A stretch of DNA of 64,000 nucleotides from Sesamum alatum (GCA_034509735.1 JACGWO010000003.1:38114873-38178872), one strand, 5' to 3'. Numbered from the stretch's first letter, positions 1-11,814 are shown. Program-made: numbers and translations. The notes: generated from the sequence alone by a model not told the origin.

Positions 1-553
1 GTCTCCCCCCTTTCCACATGCAACCATTATACTGCAGGATTTATACATCCAATGACAAGGCAATAAGCACCATTACCATGAAACAAATTCAAGAAAATAT
101 GAAAACGACCAAGGTAATTGATTGTGCCGTACAAGACTTAACAACAAGTCTGAAGCTAAAGTATTCACTCAACTCACAAAAATTCGTCCTCATATTGTTC
201 AGTCTCGAGATCATTTCTCACAGATAGAAATCATTCAAACATTCAGCACAAAAATGCACATAAACAAAATTAAGCTAAATAATTATCATCACATAGTACA
301 CACACATATACATAGAGAGAAAGACACACACACACACACACATAAACCGCACACATACCGTGCTGAAAAGCTTGGCGAGGCCTTTATCGGAAGCTGGTAG
401 GAAATCCAAGTACGCAAAGCTCCGACCTTTGCTACGAATAATTTCGACGGATTCCACATCGCCCAACACCGGCGAGGTGAAAGTCTTCCTCAGATCATCT
501 TCCTGCACACTCGATCCCAATCCCCCTACATATATCCTCAATCTCTCACCCAT
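1..553 (-). CDS. RRM-domain RNA-binding protein (ROS3/NOL8-like), 5' part only
   Basis: Partial gene on the minus strand, continuing past base 1. Exon 1 is 553-359 (65 codons, phase 0) and ends at donor ACG|GTATGT. Exon 2 begins at 31 after a CTGCAG acceptor and reads YNGCMWKGGR to the window edge. The intron (32-358) carries a short (CA)n run near 323-342. The protein starts MGERLRIYVGGLG: IYVGGL fits RNP2 and KGRSFAYLDF fits RNP1 of one N-terminal RNA recognition motif. The exon-2 text YNGC.WKGGR fits plant proteins annotated as nucleolar protein 8-like or REPRESSOR OF SILENCING 3; that name is from memory and only the RRM is certain. The expected role is nuclear RNA binding. Position 553 is the first ATG giving a full RRM, just below a telobox-like AAACCCTAA. 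Confidence 0.8.
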
Positions 554-607
554 TCCGCAAAAAATCGAATGTCTTCAACTCTCTTTCCTTCTCTCTTCTT
601 CAAGGCT

Positions 608-726
608 GTAAAACCCTAATTCCCAAACCCCACAACCAGTTTTGAGAGGAAAAATATAATTTCAGGAAAAAAAAAAAAAAAAGACAAAAACATTTGGAGT
701 TTGCTGAGTCACGTGCGTCTCACGTG
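608..726 (-). promoter_or_regulatory. Promoter of the RRM gene: two G-boxes and a telobox
   Basis: Upstream of the minus-strand RRM gene lie two perfect CACGTG palindromes at 710-715 and 721-726, only 5 bp apart, next to a TGAGTCA-like motif. An AAACCCTAA telobox lies near 610. G-boxes are targets of plant bZIP and bHLH (PIF-type) factors, and teloboxes are common near starts of growth-linked genes. The sites are read directly; function is inferred from position. Confidence 0.5.
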
Positions 727-1194
727 TTCAAGTCCTTCATGCTTCTATCCTATCTATCTTATAATCTCTTGATTTAAGGGTGATAATTTAATTAATTATA
801 AAATAAAATAATTTTGAATTGTAGATTCTTTACTTTCTATACGGATAGTATGTATATGTTGAATTTGGTAGTGATACTAAGTTGTAAATAAAGTTATATC
901 TTAATGTTGGATGAAGTTTAGAATCAAGGACCTCAAGGTTAAATGTCTCTCCTCGCATTATTATTTTTAAAATTTCTATACCTTTACTAAAAGATTTTAT
1001 TTTATTGGTACGGTTGATGAAATTACATTATTATTGTAGAATTAACAATAAACGTAAAATGATGGGTTAATTTTTATGTTTTTGCTTGCTACACAAATGG
1101 CAATTTACGCTTATAAATAGCTTCAATTTCAATTTCTTTTTTTTATGTGAAAAAAAGAAAATAAAAAATATTTGCCATAACTGTCTAAATTTTA

Positions 1195-1417
1195 GGTAAA
1201 TTACACTGACATTCAGCAATATTAGGTCTAGTTACATCAGTATTTTTTATTATCTGTAAATTTATAGATGCATCATTTTGAAGTCGTAAATTATAATTAC
1301 AGGTACACTTCAATTCAGTAGCAAAATATTACATAGAGAGTGTACTTGTAGTTTTGTAAAATGCAGAGAGTGTTTGTGTGGTAAAACTTAATTTCAGAAT
1401 ACTAATGTAATTTACTC
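1195..1417. repeat. Fold-back MITE with GGTAAATTACA ends
   Basis: The left end reads GGTAAATTACACTGACATT and the reverse complement of the right end reads GAGTAAATTACATTAGTATT, so the element is an imperfect inverted repeat of about 220 bp. Flanks are A/T-rich, so a target duplication cannot be defined. Its ends match those of many other fold-back elements in this window. Confidence 0.5.
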
Positions 1418-1779
1418 TATTTTTTAATTAATTTATCTTCAAAGAATTTTGTAAAACGTGATATATTTAATAAGGAATCACAGTATAACTATTACTAAAT
1501 AATTTAATTTTATATTTATTCATCATTTATTTATTTCATATGATAAAAGTGTAAATGAGCCCAAAATGTCTTGACAAATTTTTAGTATTACTAAACTTTT
1601 AACTAGTGTATAGTTTGTAACTTTTTATAATTAGTATTATAAATGTGTTCATTTGGCATTCCAATTGAGTAGACCAAATCCCCCGATTCAAGTACAAATG
1701 CAATTTTTTATTGTCGTTTGACCCCTTATTGGAATTTTACAAGAGCACGTTTGACCCTTATTATCTATACTAATCTATA

Positions 1780-2456
1780 TCTATACTATATATATAAAGG
1801 AAAGGCCTTTTCCACTCACAAATGACGGTTAATGATACCGCGACACCAAATTTTGATTATGTCGATAATACCCCTAAGGTAATTTTTTTTTCTTTTCTTT
1901 TTTATTTTAAATGTAATGTATTGGTTTATATATATTATTTTATATTTACAATAATTTTATTTTATATGCACGTAGGGACGACGTGCCACGACTGCTAGTT
2001 ATATATAAAGGAAAGGTCTTTTTCCACCCACAAACGGCGGTTAATGACACAGCGACACCAAATTTTGGTTATGCCGATAATATTCCTAAGGTAGTTTTCT
2101 TTCTTTCTTTTTTTTTTTTTTTTAAAATGTAATGTATTGGTTTTTATGTATTTTTTTCATATTTGTAATAATTTTAAAACGTGTAATATTATTTTATATG
2201 CACGTAGGGACGACGTGCTACGACAGCTAGTATATAAAGAAAATACCGTTTTCACTCACAAAAGGCTGTTACTTACACCGCGACACCAAAATTTTATTAT
2301 GCCAATAATACCCCTAAGTTAGTTTCTTTTCTTTCTTTATTTCTTTCTCTCTGTCTTCTTTTTTTTCTTTTTTTTGTTGAAGTGTGTTATATATATTTTA
2401 AAGCATTAAATATTATTTATTATATGCACACGAGGACGGCGTGCCAAGCCGACTAG
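1780..2456 (+). mobile_element. Head-to-tail trimer of short non-autonomous Helitrons
   Basis: Three direct copies lie at about 1780-1998, 1999-2230 and 2231-2456. The first begins TCTATACTATATATATAAAG after an A. Each copy ends with a short hairpin (GCACG, loop, CGTGC in the first) followed by CTAG and then T. These are the Helitron hallmarks: 5'-TC, 3' hairpin plus CTRR, insertion between A and T. Interiors share a block reading GCGACACCAAATTTT. No Rep/helicase coding sequence is present. Confidence 0.75.
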
Positions 2457-3070
2457 TTATAATTTAAGAGCACATTTTTGGTGTCTCAAATTTTATTGGT
2501 CTGCCATTTTTTTATTTTTTAAATTATTTATAGTTTTTTCTTTTTTCTCAACCTCCAATTCTCTCTCTCTCTTTCCCACTATTCTCTTAATAACTTCCCA
2601 CAACTTTTATCTTTTTACTATTTTTGTTTATTTAACTAATGTACATATTTTAAAAAAATTAACAATTATATTATTTATATTTTAAATTAATTGCACAAAC
2701 ATTGGAGGGTAAAATGGATTTTTGCCTCTAAAATTTATTGTTGTACAATTCACATGTTAACTTATACTACCACATTTGGTGGTATAAGTTATGCAAGTAT
2801 AGCATTAATTAATACAAGGCCTTATAATTATACAGGGCCCTCATACATAAAAGTAAACTATATATTATTATATACTAATTTTCTTATTCAAACTAATATA
2901 TCAAAGTAAATGGGCCCAAATATTTTTTTAATCCCTCCATTAACTTAAAAATGAGATTAGTATTCAAAATTTAGTTACAATTTCTATTTAATATAATTAA
3001 TTATGAAACATTGAATTCAAAAGACAACATCTATTTTCTCTAAAATCAATTATTTTATAATCAATTATGC
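2457..3070. other. Intergenic, AT-rich, no gene seen
   Basis: AT-rich DNA between the Helitron trimer and the CCCH-gene promoter. Only short unsupported open frames are present and no RNA gene was recognised. Confidence 0.5.
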
Positions 3071-3083
3071 GATCGACGAGTCG

Positions 3084-3341
3084 AATTGGGCCAAAGCATA
3101 ATGTGTATAGAAACCAACAACACCACGAGTTTGTTACCAAATACCAACCCAAAGGCCCAACACCACAGGCCCGTCGACTTGGCCCAACACCACAGGCCCG
3201 TGGACTTGGCCCAACGGCGCAGACCCGTGGACTTGGCCCATCACCATAACCGGTCTGTACTCCCCAGTTTCAATATTCCCTCTCAAACTATGAACATAGA
3301 CATTTGATTTGACTGAATCTTCCAGTTTAAACCCTAGAATC
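3084..3341 (+). promoter_or_regulatory. Promoter/5'UTR of the CCCH gene: repeated GGCCCA and telobox
   Basis: A roughly 27 bp unit (ACCACAGGCCCGTSGACTTGG and flanks) is repeated about three times between 3158 and 3242, placing several GGCCCA/TGGGCC words at regular spacing; further copies occur at 3088 and 3152. An AAACCCTAG telobox lies 13 bp before the ATG. Site II (TGGGCY) elements with a telobox are the known arrangement in TCP-regulated housekeeping plant promoters. The same unit can be translated, but no coding role is supported. Confidence 0.55.
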
Positions 3342-6300
3342 ATGCCACCAAGGAAGGAGCTCTGTAGGAATTTTCAGCGTGGCAGGTGTGTGTTTTTCTA
3401 ATTAATCTTCGTCTACATCTCTTTATTTTTCCAATTGTTTCTGGGTTTTGGATTCTGTTAGTTTAGATTGTCATCTTAATATTGAAGATTTCAATATACT
3501 GTTGGTGGATTAAAGTTAATGTTTGAGGAATGATTAAGAGCTGTTTCGGTTTTAATTTTTCAGTACTTTTGTTGCCGGTTTCTTGATTATAACTTAATTG
3601 TTGTGTTATAAATCTTTGTATTTTTCTTGCTTGCTAATGATGGTGATTGAATCATGCTTTGCTTACCTGGGCAGTAGTTCCTTTTGTGGGAGCTTGATGC
3701 TAGGAAATTGATAGTATCTAGAGTGAGTGTGTGGTCACATAAAGATTGATATTTGTTGCCAGTACAGTTTAAATCAGTGGATCGGAGGGGTTTTTGGACA
3801 AACAAAGACTCATAAATTTTATGAATGTGTGTTGATGTTGGAGGGTTCTAGAATCTTAATAAAACATAGTATCACTTCATACTGCAACGGAGCAATATCT
3901 CGAGCTCAAGAATGTTATTTTTGTTAAAAGAGAAGGAAAAGGCCTTCAGAACCCGCAGCACCATGGCACCATCTTTATTGGACTAAAGAGTTCAAAAGAA
4001 GGGTCCAATGTAGATTGTCACTAACCAAAGATTATAGAAGTGTGAGATATTGGTACTATTGGTTTCCTTTTTGAATTTGTGCAGCATGCAAGCGTAGTTC
4101 TTTATTATACTCTGTTACAAATTTTCATCTTTATGGTGTCTATGTTTCCGTTATCAAATACTTAGATATTTTATATAGTATGTTGCATGCTATTGGAGAC
4201 ATATATATGAGTGATTTCATTGGTCTGATGCTGCAATGACTGCACAATCTAATTTTTGGGTGGTTCATCCAGTTGTCAGTATGGTGATCGCTGTAAGTTC
4301 CTTCATGCCTCAGCCTCACCCCAACAATCAAAAACCAATCCTTTTGGATTTGGCATGCAAACTAGTACAGCATTTCAGCGCACAAATCAGCAACAGCAGA
4401 TGCCCAATCCCTTTGGTTTTGGCGTTCAGAACAATAATCAGCTAAGAGGGGCCAATAATTTTGGATCCCAACCAAATCAATTCAAGGTTCTTCCCTGCTT
4501 GATTATCGCTTCTTATTGCTCTTGTACTTGGAATGACATGTGAGCTTGTGGCAGGTTAATCATTTTTTAAATTGCCAAGAGATTTGATTTCTAAAACACT
4601 GGTGTATGCCATGTATTCACAGCTGTTTGTTTTTGTTGATTTCTTTGGCTCCAGCCATTTGAAAATAAGTGGACTCGTTTCTCTCCCATAAACAGCAGTA
4701 GTGCCTCTGCTTCACGGCAATCTGAAAATCAGCCACAAGCTCCTAATCATAAGTGAGTGAATCTATTTGGTCTTCAGTTTTTAAGGGCTATTCATTTCTC
4801 TTTGTACTTATGTGGGATTGACGAATGTGGGTTTGATGCATGCAAAGGTGCACGGATTCTGAGTCCTGCAGACGCGTGATAGTGGAAGATCTTGAAAATG
4901 AGAAGCCCCTGTGGAAGCTTACTTGTTATGGTCACAATAGAAAGTATGTTCCAACGTGCTTCATCCTACCTTACATGCATTAGCATATGGTCATAATAGA
5001 TACTTATGTTCTGGCAACTTATTTTGGATAACTTATATTTCTCAAAACAGGAAAGAAAATCTAATTACTTTGAAAATTATTTGGCAGTTTATCTTACATC
5101 GCAACTTGCAATGTTTTTGCTGTGATTTTAAGTTACAACCGCTTTTTGTATTTTTTATGACTAAAATGAATCTTTCATTTGCAGTGGTCCCTGTGACATT
5201 GTCGGTGACATCAGCTGCGAAGAGTTGCGTGCATTAGCATATGATGATGCCAAACAAGGAAAAAGCTTACAGTTCATTGTAAGACAGTTTGCATTTGCCG
5301 ACTTGTGATTTTATCTCCCAAGAAGCTTTCATCTTGAAGATATTGGTAGTATCAGCTAAAGGTTGATATTGATTTAAACAAGGTTCTAAAACATGAATAG
5401 AACTATGTAGTAATATGAGCAACCCTCTCAGTAAGTATCCTTTTGAGGAGAGTTTTGGACTTCAAATTCAGTTTCAGTGGCTTCATTTTTTGGGTTTATG
5501 TTTAATATTTTTCTGATCTTAACAATTTTAGCTAGCATGCCCAAATTCTTTCAGCGATTTCCTATATTGAGGTCTTATCATACTTGCATTAGCTTTTTGT
5601 CATTGCATTTTCTTGAGTCAGTTAATTTATTTTTCTTGGTAAAATTGGTTCTTGCTTTCAGATTGAGAGAGAAAGGAGTTTGCTAAATTCCAAGTTAGTT
5701 GAATTTCAGAATCTTGTACAGAAACCTCACACAGTTTCGCCATTTGGTACTCCTAGCACTCAGAATCCATTTGGTACTCCTAGCACTCAGAATCCATTTG
5801 GTGGAGGCAGTTCAAATGCTCCTAATATCAACAATGTTGTGCCCCCTCCAGCATCAAGTTTTAGTCAATTGAATGCATCCCTAAATACAGGGTCTGAAAG
5901 GAGGGAACTACTTTTTTTTTAACTATTCTCCATTATCCATTTGTTTGCATTTGCTTTGCTTACTTTCAATTCCTCTCTTTTCATGCCGCCTCTAGATCTG
6001 CTGCTGTGCCCAATTATACCTTTGGGCAATCAAGTGCCTTCCAGAATAATAGTCAGCCGTCTAACATGTTTCAGATGAACAATTCACCTTTTAACAGTTC
6101 AGGTACTGTTTGGCATCATTTTGTGCTGTCATAAACTTAATCTGCACGCACTGATCTGCTGCATTCTATGTAGTAGGCACCTCTGGTAGTCAACTTCCTC
6201 AACAATCTATTCAAAGTCCCTTCTTTGGTTCAGCAAGCTCCACCAGCAGTGCAATAAATGCTCACAGCAATCCTTTTTCAACTTTTGCTAACACACAGCC

Positions 6301-7099
6301 AGGAGGAAGTGTGTTTGGTAAACAGTTGGACTTTGTCTCTAACGGACGCAATTCGGCTTCAAGTGCTGTTGGACAATCCACCGTCCAGCTTAAGTAAGTT
6401 CTCGTACCAATCCTTTGAAATTAAACATGCTTCTCTTGTTTAGTTGGAAATCTGACTATATAATGAATAGACAACCACCTTAAAGCGCTGAAATCTCAAC
6501 TTGTGCACCAATGCTGCATTTTGGTTTGACGCCATATTTAATATAAAACACAATCTCATTAATTAATCCAAACATATTATCATATCGAAAGAAAACCTAT
6601 ACAAATTTGAAACTACATATTTTCCATTGAAAATTGAAAATGAAAACACAAACAAACAGGCATTTCTAGCTTTTTATGTGCTTATAACTGCTTTTATTTC
6701 TTGTGCAGCGATAACTTGCCAGCAAATACTAATGTGGATGATAGCATTTGGGCAAAAGCTGAATGGAAATGGAATGTTGGAGAGGTGAACAGTTACATTA
6801 TGCTTTTATACATGGTTGAACCCGATCATTCTTAGGTTTCCTTGCTCAGGAAGTAGGGCTAGGTTATTAAATTGATTGGGTGCGGACGCATGAATTGTGA
6901 ACCCCATCCTAATACTTGAGCATTGTTGGACCTCCGTGCAAAATTTTCCGATTGATTTGGTATCTGAGATGATATCAAGCATAAAATTCGGGACTTATAT
7001 GTCTGATGAACTATAAAAAATCATATCGAGTTTAATACATATCCTAATTTTATTTTTCAGATCCCGGAAGTACCTCCTCCAGATACTTATATTCGCTAG
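3342..7099 (+). CDS. CCCH zinc finger / FG-repeat nucleoporin (NUP42/CG1-type, C3H16-like)
   Basis: Ten exons join in phase to 404 codons: 3342-3385, 4273-4486, 4655-4752, 4848-4943, 5185-5278, 5662-5891, 5996-6102, 6177-6393, 6709-6784, 7061-7099 (TAG). The N terminus MPPRKELCRNFQRG-SCQYG carries one CCCH finger, C8-x7-C16-x5-C22-x3-H26, split by intron 1 at codon 15. Then come FG-type repeats (NPFGFG, two tandem PFGTPSTQN units, further PFG/FG), a short conserved middle (EKPLWKLTCYGHN) and a C-terminal tail WKWNVGEIPEVPPPDTYIR. A CCCH finger plus FG repeats plus an IP-x2-PPP tail is the architecture of NUP42/hCG1, which binds GLE1 and supports mRNA export on the cytoplasmic side of the pore; the nearest Arabidopsis family is C3H16. 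Exon 8 has a tandem TAG-TAG acceptor (6174 or 6177). All splice sites are GT-AG. Confidence 0.88.
5739..5793 (+). repeat. 27-bp in-frame tandem duplication in exon 6
   Basis: Two essentially identical 27 bp units encode PFGTPSTQN twice, adding one FG unit to the nucleoporin-like protein. The identity points to recent slippage or unequal exchange within the FG domain. Confidence 0.75.
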
Positions 7100-7838
7100 A
7101 ATTGGTGATTGGACCGAACTTCATGAATCGCCCAACTGATGCAAACTCCAAATGTCCTCAAAGACTGCATGGTGGAAGGTTACTGGACTCTAAATCTACG
7201 CCACTCAGATGATTCCCATGCAGATACTGGTATGTAATCTTTCACACATGTATGTGTGCCAGAATTTGTCGAGCGGGGGGTGGGGGGTACTCTAAATTCT
7301 CCAAAATCATACATAAGCTGCAGATCTATGGATTGTTGATTGGAAACTGAGTTTAGTGGCTGCTGAATTGGTGATATTTGTTTCTTCAATCAAATCAAGA
7401 ACGACACAGTTTATGCATCTTCATCGAATTTACAGAAAGACGCACGTTAGCATTTGAGCTTTTTCGTTTAAAATTGAGACTTTGAAATAATTGTACCTGT
7501 ATATATTTTATGTGCAGAAGTTTATAAAAATGTGCTACCTTTGCATACATGTATTAAGTAGACGGCACAATATATGTTATTTTGTTGAAGCAATAATTGT
7601 GTGTTGTAGCTCAAGTCTTGTATTAACCTTTTCTAATCTTGAAAATTTTAGTTGAAATTTATCTGATCTGTTCTAATGTACTCTTTATTTTTTTGAATTA
7701 TAGGTATGGTTTTATGGTCATTTATTGCTTAGTTGCGAGAGGCTTGAAGCAAATGAGTGGCAGAACAGAAAAGAGAGAGGTGAATAGGTTTGGAAAGAAT
7801 GATACAATTGTGAATCTGTGATGATTAATTACTATTAA
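7100..7838. other. 3' flank of the CCCH gene, no further gene
   Basis: Includes the probable 3'UTR and AT-rich DNA. Short open frames here have no recognisable domain or codon pattern. Confidence 0.4.
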
Positions 7839-8156
7839 CACTAGAAAAAAAATTAATATTAGCTACATTTTTAATGATCATGGCTAAAAATCGTGGTAAA
7901 TAACTATTATTAACTATGGTTAAATGAAAATTAATACAAAAACTAGTTTTTTCACAATGAAAAACTTATTTGCCACGGCTTTTAGCTGTAATAAGACATT
8001 CGTCATGGCTTTTAGCCCTGACAAATGTTTTAGCCACCCTCGTAAAAATTACGACAGACCAACAGTTGCGTGGTCGTGGTTAATAACTATTCACTACGGT
8101 TATTTAGTATTAATAATGCCAATTAGTCATGGTTAAATGTTATATTTTTTATAGTG
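7839..8156. mobile_element. CACTA (EnSpm-type) MITE, complete, TAA target duplication
   Basis: The 318 bp element begins CACTAGAAAAAA and ends TTTTTTATAGTG, so the CACTA/TAGTG termini are inverted. It is flanked on both sides by TAA, the 3 bp duplication expected of CACTA elements. The interior holds the repeated word CATGGCTTTTAGC and its complement GCTAAAAATCGTGG, as subterminal repeats. Relatives occur at 41085, 49143 and 57741. Confidence 0.85.
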
Positions 8157-8159
8157 TAA

Positions 8160-9300
8160 AAACCATTTAATATTGATCTAACTAATATCTTCCCTCTAAA
8201 TTGAAAGCATCAAAAGCAAGCAACCTAACACTCTATATTTTGTTTAGGGAGAGGGGTGAGGGTGTGAAGTAATAAAGCATTGGGGTTTTGTAGCCAAATT
8301 GATGAAAAATGACAAAATCAAATGATGGTTTTGGTCGGCTACAACAACAGTCTGTCTGTCTCGAATAAGAGAGTGCGGTGATTTAATTATAATCTCAATA
8401 TTTGAATTATGTCACCTATATTTAAATTTTGAGACATCCATAAATATTATTATTATTCTAAGTCAATGATTGAAATTTGCTGGATATGTTACATTATTGG
8501 AATCAAACGAAATTAAGGGAATTAATGTCTTCAAACTGAAAAATGGTGTCACCAATTTAATATTTGTTCAAACACCCCCCAACCCACCCCACCCCACCCC
8601 ACCCCACCCCACTCAAGAATAATTCAAAAAGTAATGAAACACAGTAAGTAAATAACATGATATTAGGGGAGTTATGCGTTTAAAATGATGGTCTCTTTGT
8701 GCGATCTAATGTAGTCTGTTGATCTAAGAATGATCATATGGTCGTTAGGGTTAAAACTATCGACAAGTAGAGTTTTGATGGAATCTGCTTGGGGTGAAAA
8801 ACATGCAAATTTTTGAAATGTTTGATTATTTTCATCATGCCTCGGTTGCTTTGGTCTTATTTATTGAGTTGAAGTATGATATTAGTACCCACATTATATA
8901 TATATATATAATAATAAATCATATGGTGTTAAAAAAGAAATAAATATTAAGGTGGAAGTTATTTACAGCGACTTCAACACTAATATTATAAATTAGAAAC
9001 AAATTGTAATTCACATCAACAAAAATGTAGCTAGAAAACGCGGTTTGAAATGAGAGAGAGTGATGGCATTGATTTGGCGCTTAAAAGTAAAGACTAAAGA
9101 ATAAGGGAGGAGAGGAATTGATCAAAAGTTCTCGAAACAACGTGCACACATTGTAGGACCTCTTTTCTCTCTCTCTCTCTCTCTCTAGATTTGTACATTT
9201 ATTATGTGTGAAATAATTGAGTGAAATGAGGCCCCCATTCTCCATTCATTTCCTTATTTCATACACCTCTTTTTATTTGCAATAATTCCTTTCAAACCAA
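8160..9300. other. Intergenic, no gene; (CACCC)n microsatellite at 8573-8612
   Basis: AT-rich DNA with a short cytosine-rich pentanucleotide array (ACCCC repeats) near 8573-8612, an (AT)n run near 8897-8910 and a (CT)n run near 9163-9186. No gene is recognised. Confidence 0.5.
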
Positions 9301-9318
9301 TGTAGATATGAGAAACTT

Positions 9319-9586
9319 GTGCTTAATACAATTTACCCCCTTTTGATATTGCAAATGAGCAAATTATCTCTCTATGAAAAGAAAATAACAATTTATCCCC
9401 TTATGTTTTCTCAAATGAAGCAATTTACCTACCTGCCTAGGGAGGTAAATTGCTTCATTTTGGAAAACATAGGGGGGTAAATTACTTCATTTTAGAAAAT
9501 ACAAAGGGGTAAATTGCTATTTATTTTTTCATAGGGGGTAATTTGCACATTTGCAATATCACAAGAGGGTTGCTTGCATTTTTCCC
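9319..9586. mobile_element. Long-hairpin Mutator-like MITE
   Basis: Almost the whole element is an inverted repeat with arms of about 110-140 bp meeting near 9432-9442 (CCTGCCTAGGGAGG). The right arm holds an extra internal copy of a GAAGYAATTTACC unit. Flanking 9-mers GAGAAACTT (9310-9318) and GAGAAATTC (9587-9595) match at 7 of 9, as in an aged Mutator-type duplication. RNA from it would form a long imperfect hairpin. Confidence 0.6.
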
Positions 9587-9599
9587 GAGAAATTCTAAG

Positions 9600-11700
9600 C
9601 CAAGCTTGGTTCGGCCAAACTTGAACTAATCACATGGCAAGTGCAATACACTTAATCGTGTGATAGGTATACAGTTAAGGAAAAGTGACCAGTCATATAC
9701 ACTTGCTCTATGATTGGTTTGATTCGACTAAATCTGGTTCGAACAAGAATTTTCCTGTAGATATATATGTGTTTTGTATGATTGGGGTGAGAGTGAGAGA
9801 CAGACTTCCTCCTCATTCTTACACTGCTACCAGCTACCTTAAGAAGTTGACCTCTCTTATTGTTAATGTTGTTGTTTCATGTTTGAACGAGTTATGCCTT
9901 ATATATAAACCCTTTGCTTGTTTTCAAAGACAACAAATTGATCATCTTAAATCTAGGCGATGATGACTCCTGCTTTTCTTTTTCATACCTTGATGAGAAG
10001 CATTATTCTATAATCTATTTATGTGCTTTCTTTTATAACATGATATATTATTTTAACGTCTCATCTCGTAGTTGTCAATTTGTTGGTCAATATATATGTC
10101 CTATTTCAGAAAATTAAATATTTCAACTGTAATTCTAAAGTCGTCGATGATGAATGTGTTCTATTGTTGTGTAAATTATATTGACAGTTTAACGCCTTCT
10201 AAGGTTAACTCTAAATACACAAATATTTTCTATCCTTTTAAAGTATGCCCCTCATTTGGTGATAAAAGTTTATACAAACACCCCCTCAATTACATGACAT
10301 TAATACCGTCTCATGGGTGTTCTGTAATTTTACGAAGGACATGAGGTGTCAATGCAATTTACCCTATCTAATATGGAACGACGAGAAATCTGCACAATAC
10401 GTAAGCTTGAAGTTCTCTTCTCCTTGTGTGGCGAGTGTATTAGACTTTACGAAATACTAACATGTGACACGAAAGTGTGATAGAAGATCCACATTAAAAT
10501 TTTCTTCAAGAACAAAATTGTAAACCCCCAACCACATCAGACAAACTTTTTTATTTTTTCAAGGACAAAGTTGTGACACTCCAATCAAAATGGGCAACTC
10601 TCCGATTTCTAACGTGATACATATTCAAAACAGAGTCATAAAACTTCAATCAAAACAGATAATACTTCGCGTATATAATCCATACGGACAAACACAACCA
10701 CACAAAATCGTGTTTATTCTAAATAAATAAAAAAAAAAAAAACCTCAAAGAAGAAAGAATACACTATGATGAGAGGAATATATGTTGTAGTAACGTGCTA
10801 GATTGAAATGTGAAGTTTCAAACACAAACAACGCGCAGGCAACAAACTCAATCAATACTAATTATTATTAGCTGTGCCCAAACTAATAAAACCTCCTCTT
10901 CTTTCTCTACTCATTACTTAAATATATATATATATCATTATCAATCAATTATTTTAATTATTTCAAATTCGTTTTTGTCTGTCTTTCTCTCACTAACAAA
11001 TTTCAAATTTATTCTCTCTCTCTCTCTCCTGCAACGTGCTGCCCTTGTCCTAATGGTTTCTGATAAAAACAGACCTATTTAATAAAGTACAATTTTTTCG
11101 AAAATTTTCTATAATAGAGTCATTGGTTTTATTAATTTTATAACAGCAGTGTCACTGTCCTAGAACGGTGCCCCATTATTTATTTATTTTTCTATTTATA
11201 TATTAAAATGTCAAAAATCCAACTGGCACACTGAGTAAGAGAATTTTTCTCTATTTTCTCTCTCTTTTTTAATGGTGTGGGAGTTCGTTCATCAATTAAT
11301 ATATTTAAAATTTAAAAATTTATTCACGTCAAACTATTATAGAAATAAATATATATTTACATTCATAAAAATTAAGCCCACAACTTTCTTATTTGTGAGG
11401 TCTTAATTTTACCAGTCGAGCGAAAATTTTATTTTATTTTTCTTTTGTCGATTTTACTAATTAAAGAATTATAAAATATGTTTGATTATTACTTCAATGA
11501 AATTGATGGCGTAAATCCACTTCATGGTCTCCCATTACAAACTTTGGATACAAAAATCATGCCTCCCAAGATTATCAATAAAATAAAAATAATAATAATA
11601 ATAATATTTAAATTGAATTAATTAATTATTATTTGAAAAATGAGAGTGTTGGGGGGAATGAATAAATTGAGGGCAAGTTGGCTGTAGCTATTAATTTGAT
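9600..11700. other. Intergenic, no gene recognised
   Basis: Short open frames (for example near 9685-10344 and 10810-11082) have AT-driven composition and no domain. A lone transposon terminus, GGGTAAATTGCATTGACACC on the minus strand, ends near 10365 without a clear partner. (CT)n and AT tracts are frequent. Confidence 0.5.
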
Positions 11701-11729
11701 CGTACACAAACACAAAATAACAACCTATT

Positions 11730-11814
11730 ACTTTCTCTCTCCTCTTCTCTCTCTTTCTCTCTCTTCCCTTTCAAATTTCCATCTTCTCTCCTGAATGTGT
11801 TCTGCTTCCCTCTC
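11730..11814 (+). promoter_or_regulatory. CT-rich 5' leader of the LRX gene
   Basis: An almost pure pyrimidine tract (CTCTCT/TTCTCT repeats) immediately precedes the start codon, typical of highly expressed plant 5'UTRs. No clear TATA box was found close upstream. Confidence 0.4.

Noticed and set aside
11797..11814. Start of LRX at 11797
   Set aside because: That codon is GTG; the first ATG is 11815.
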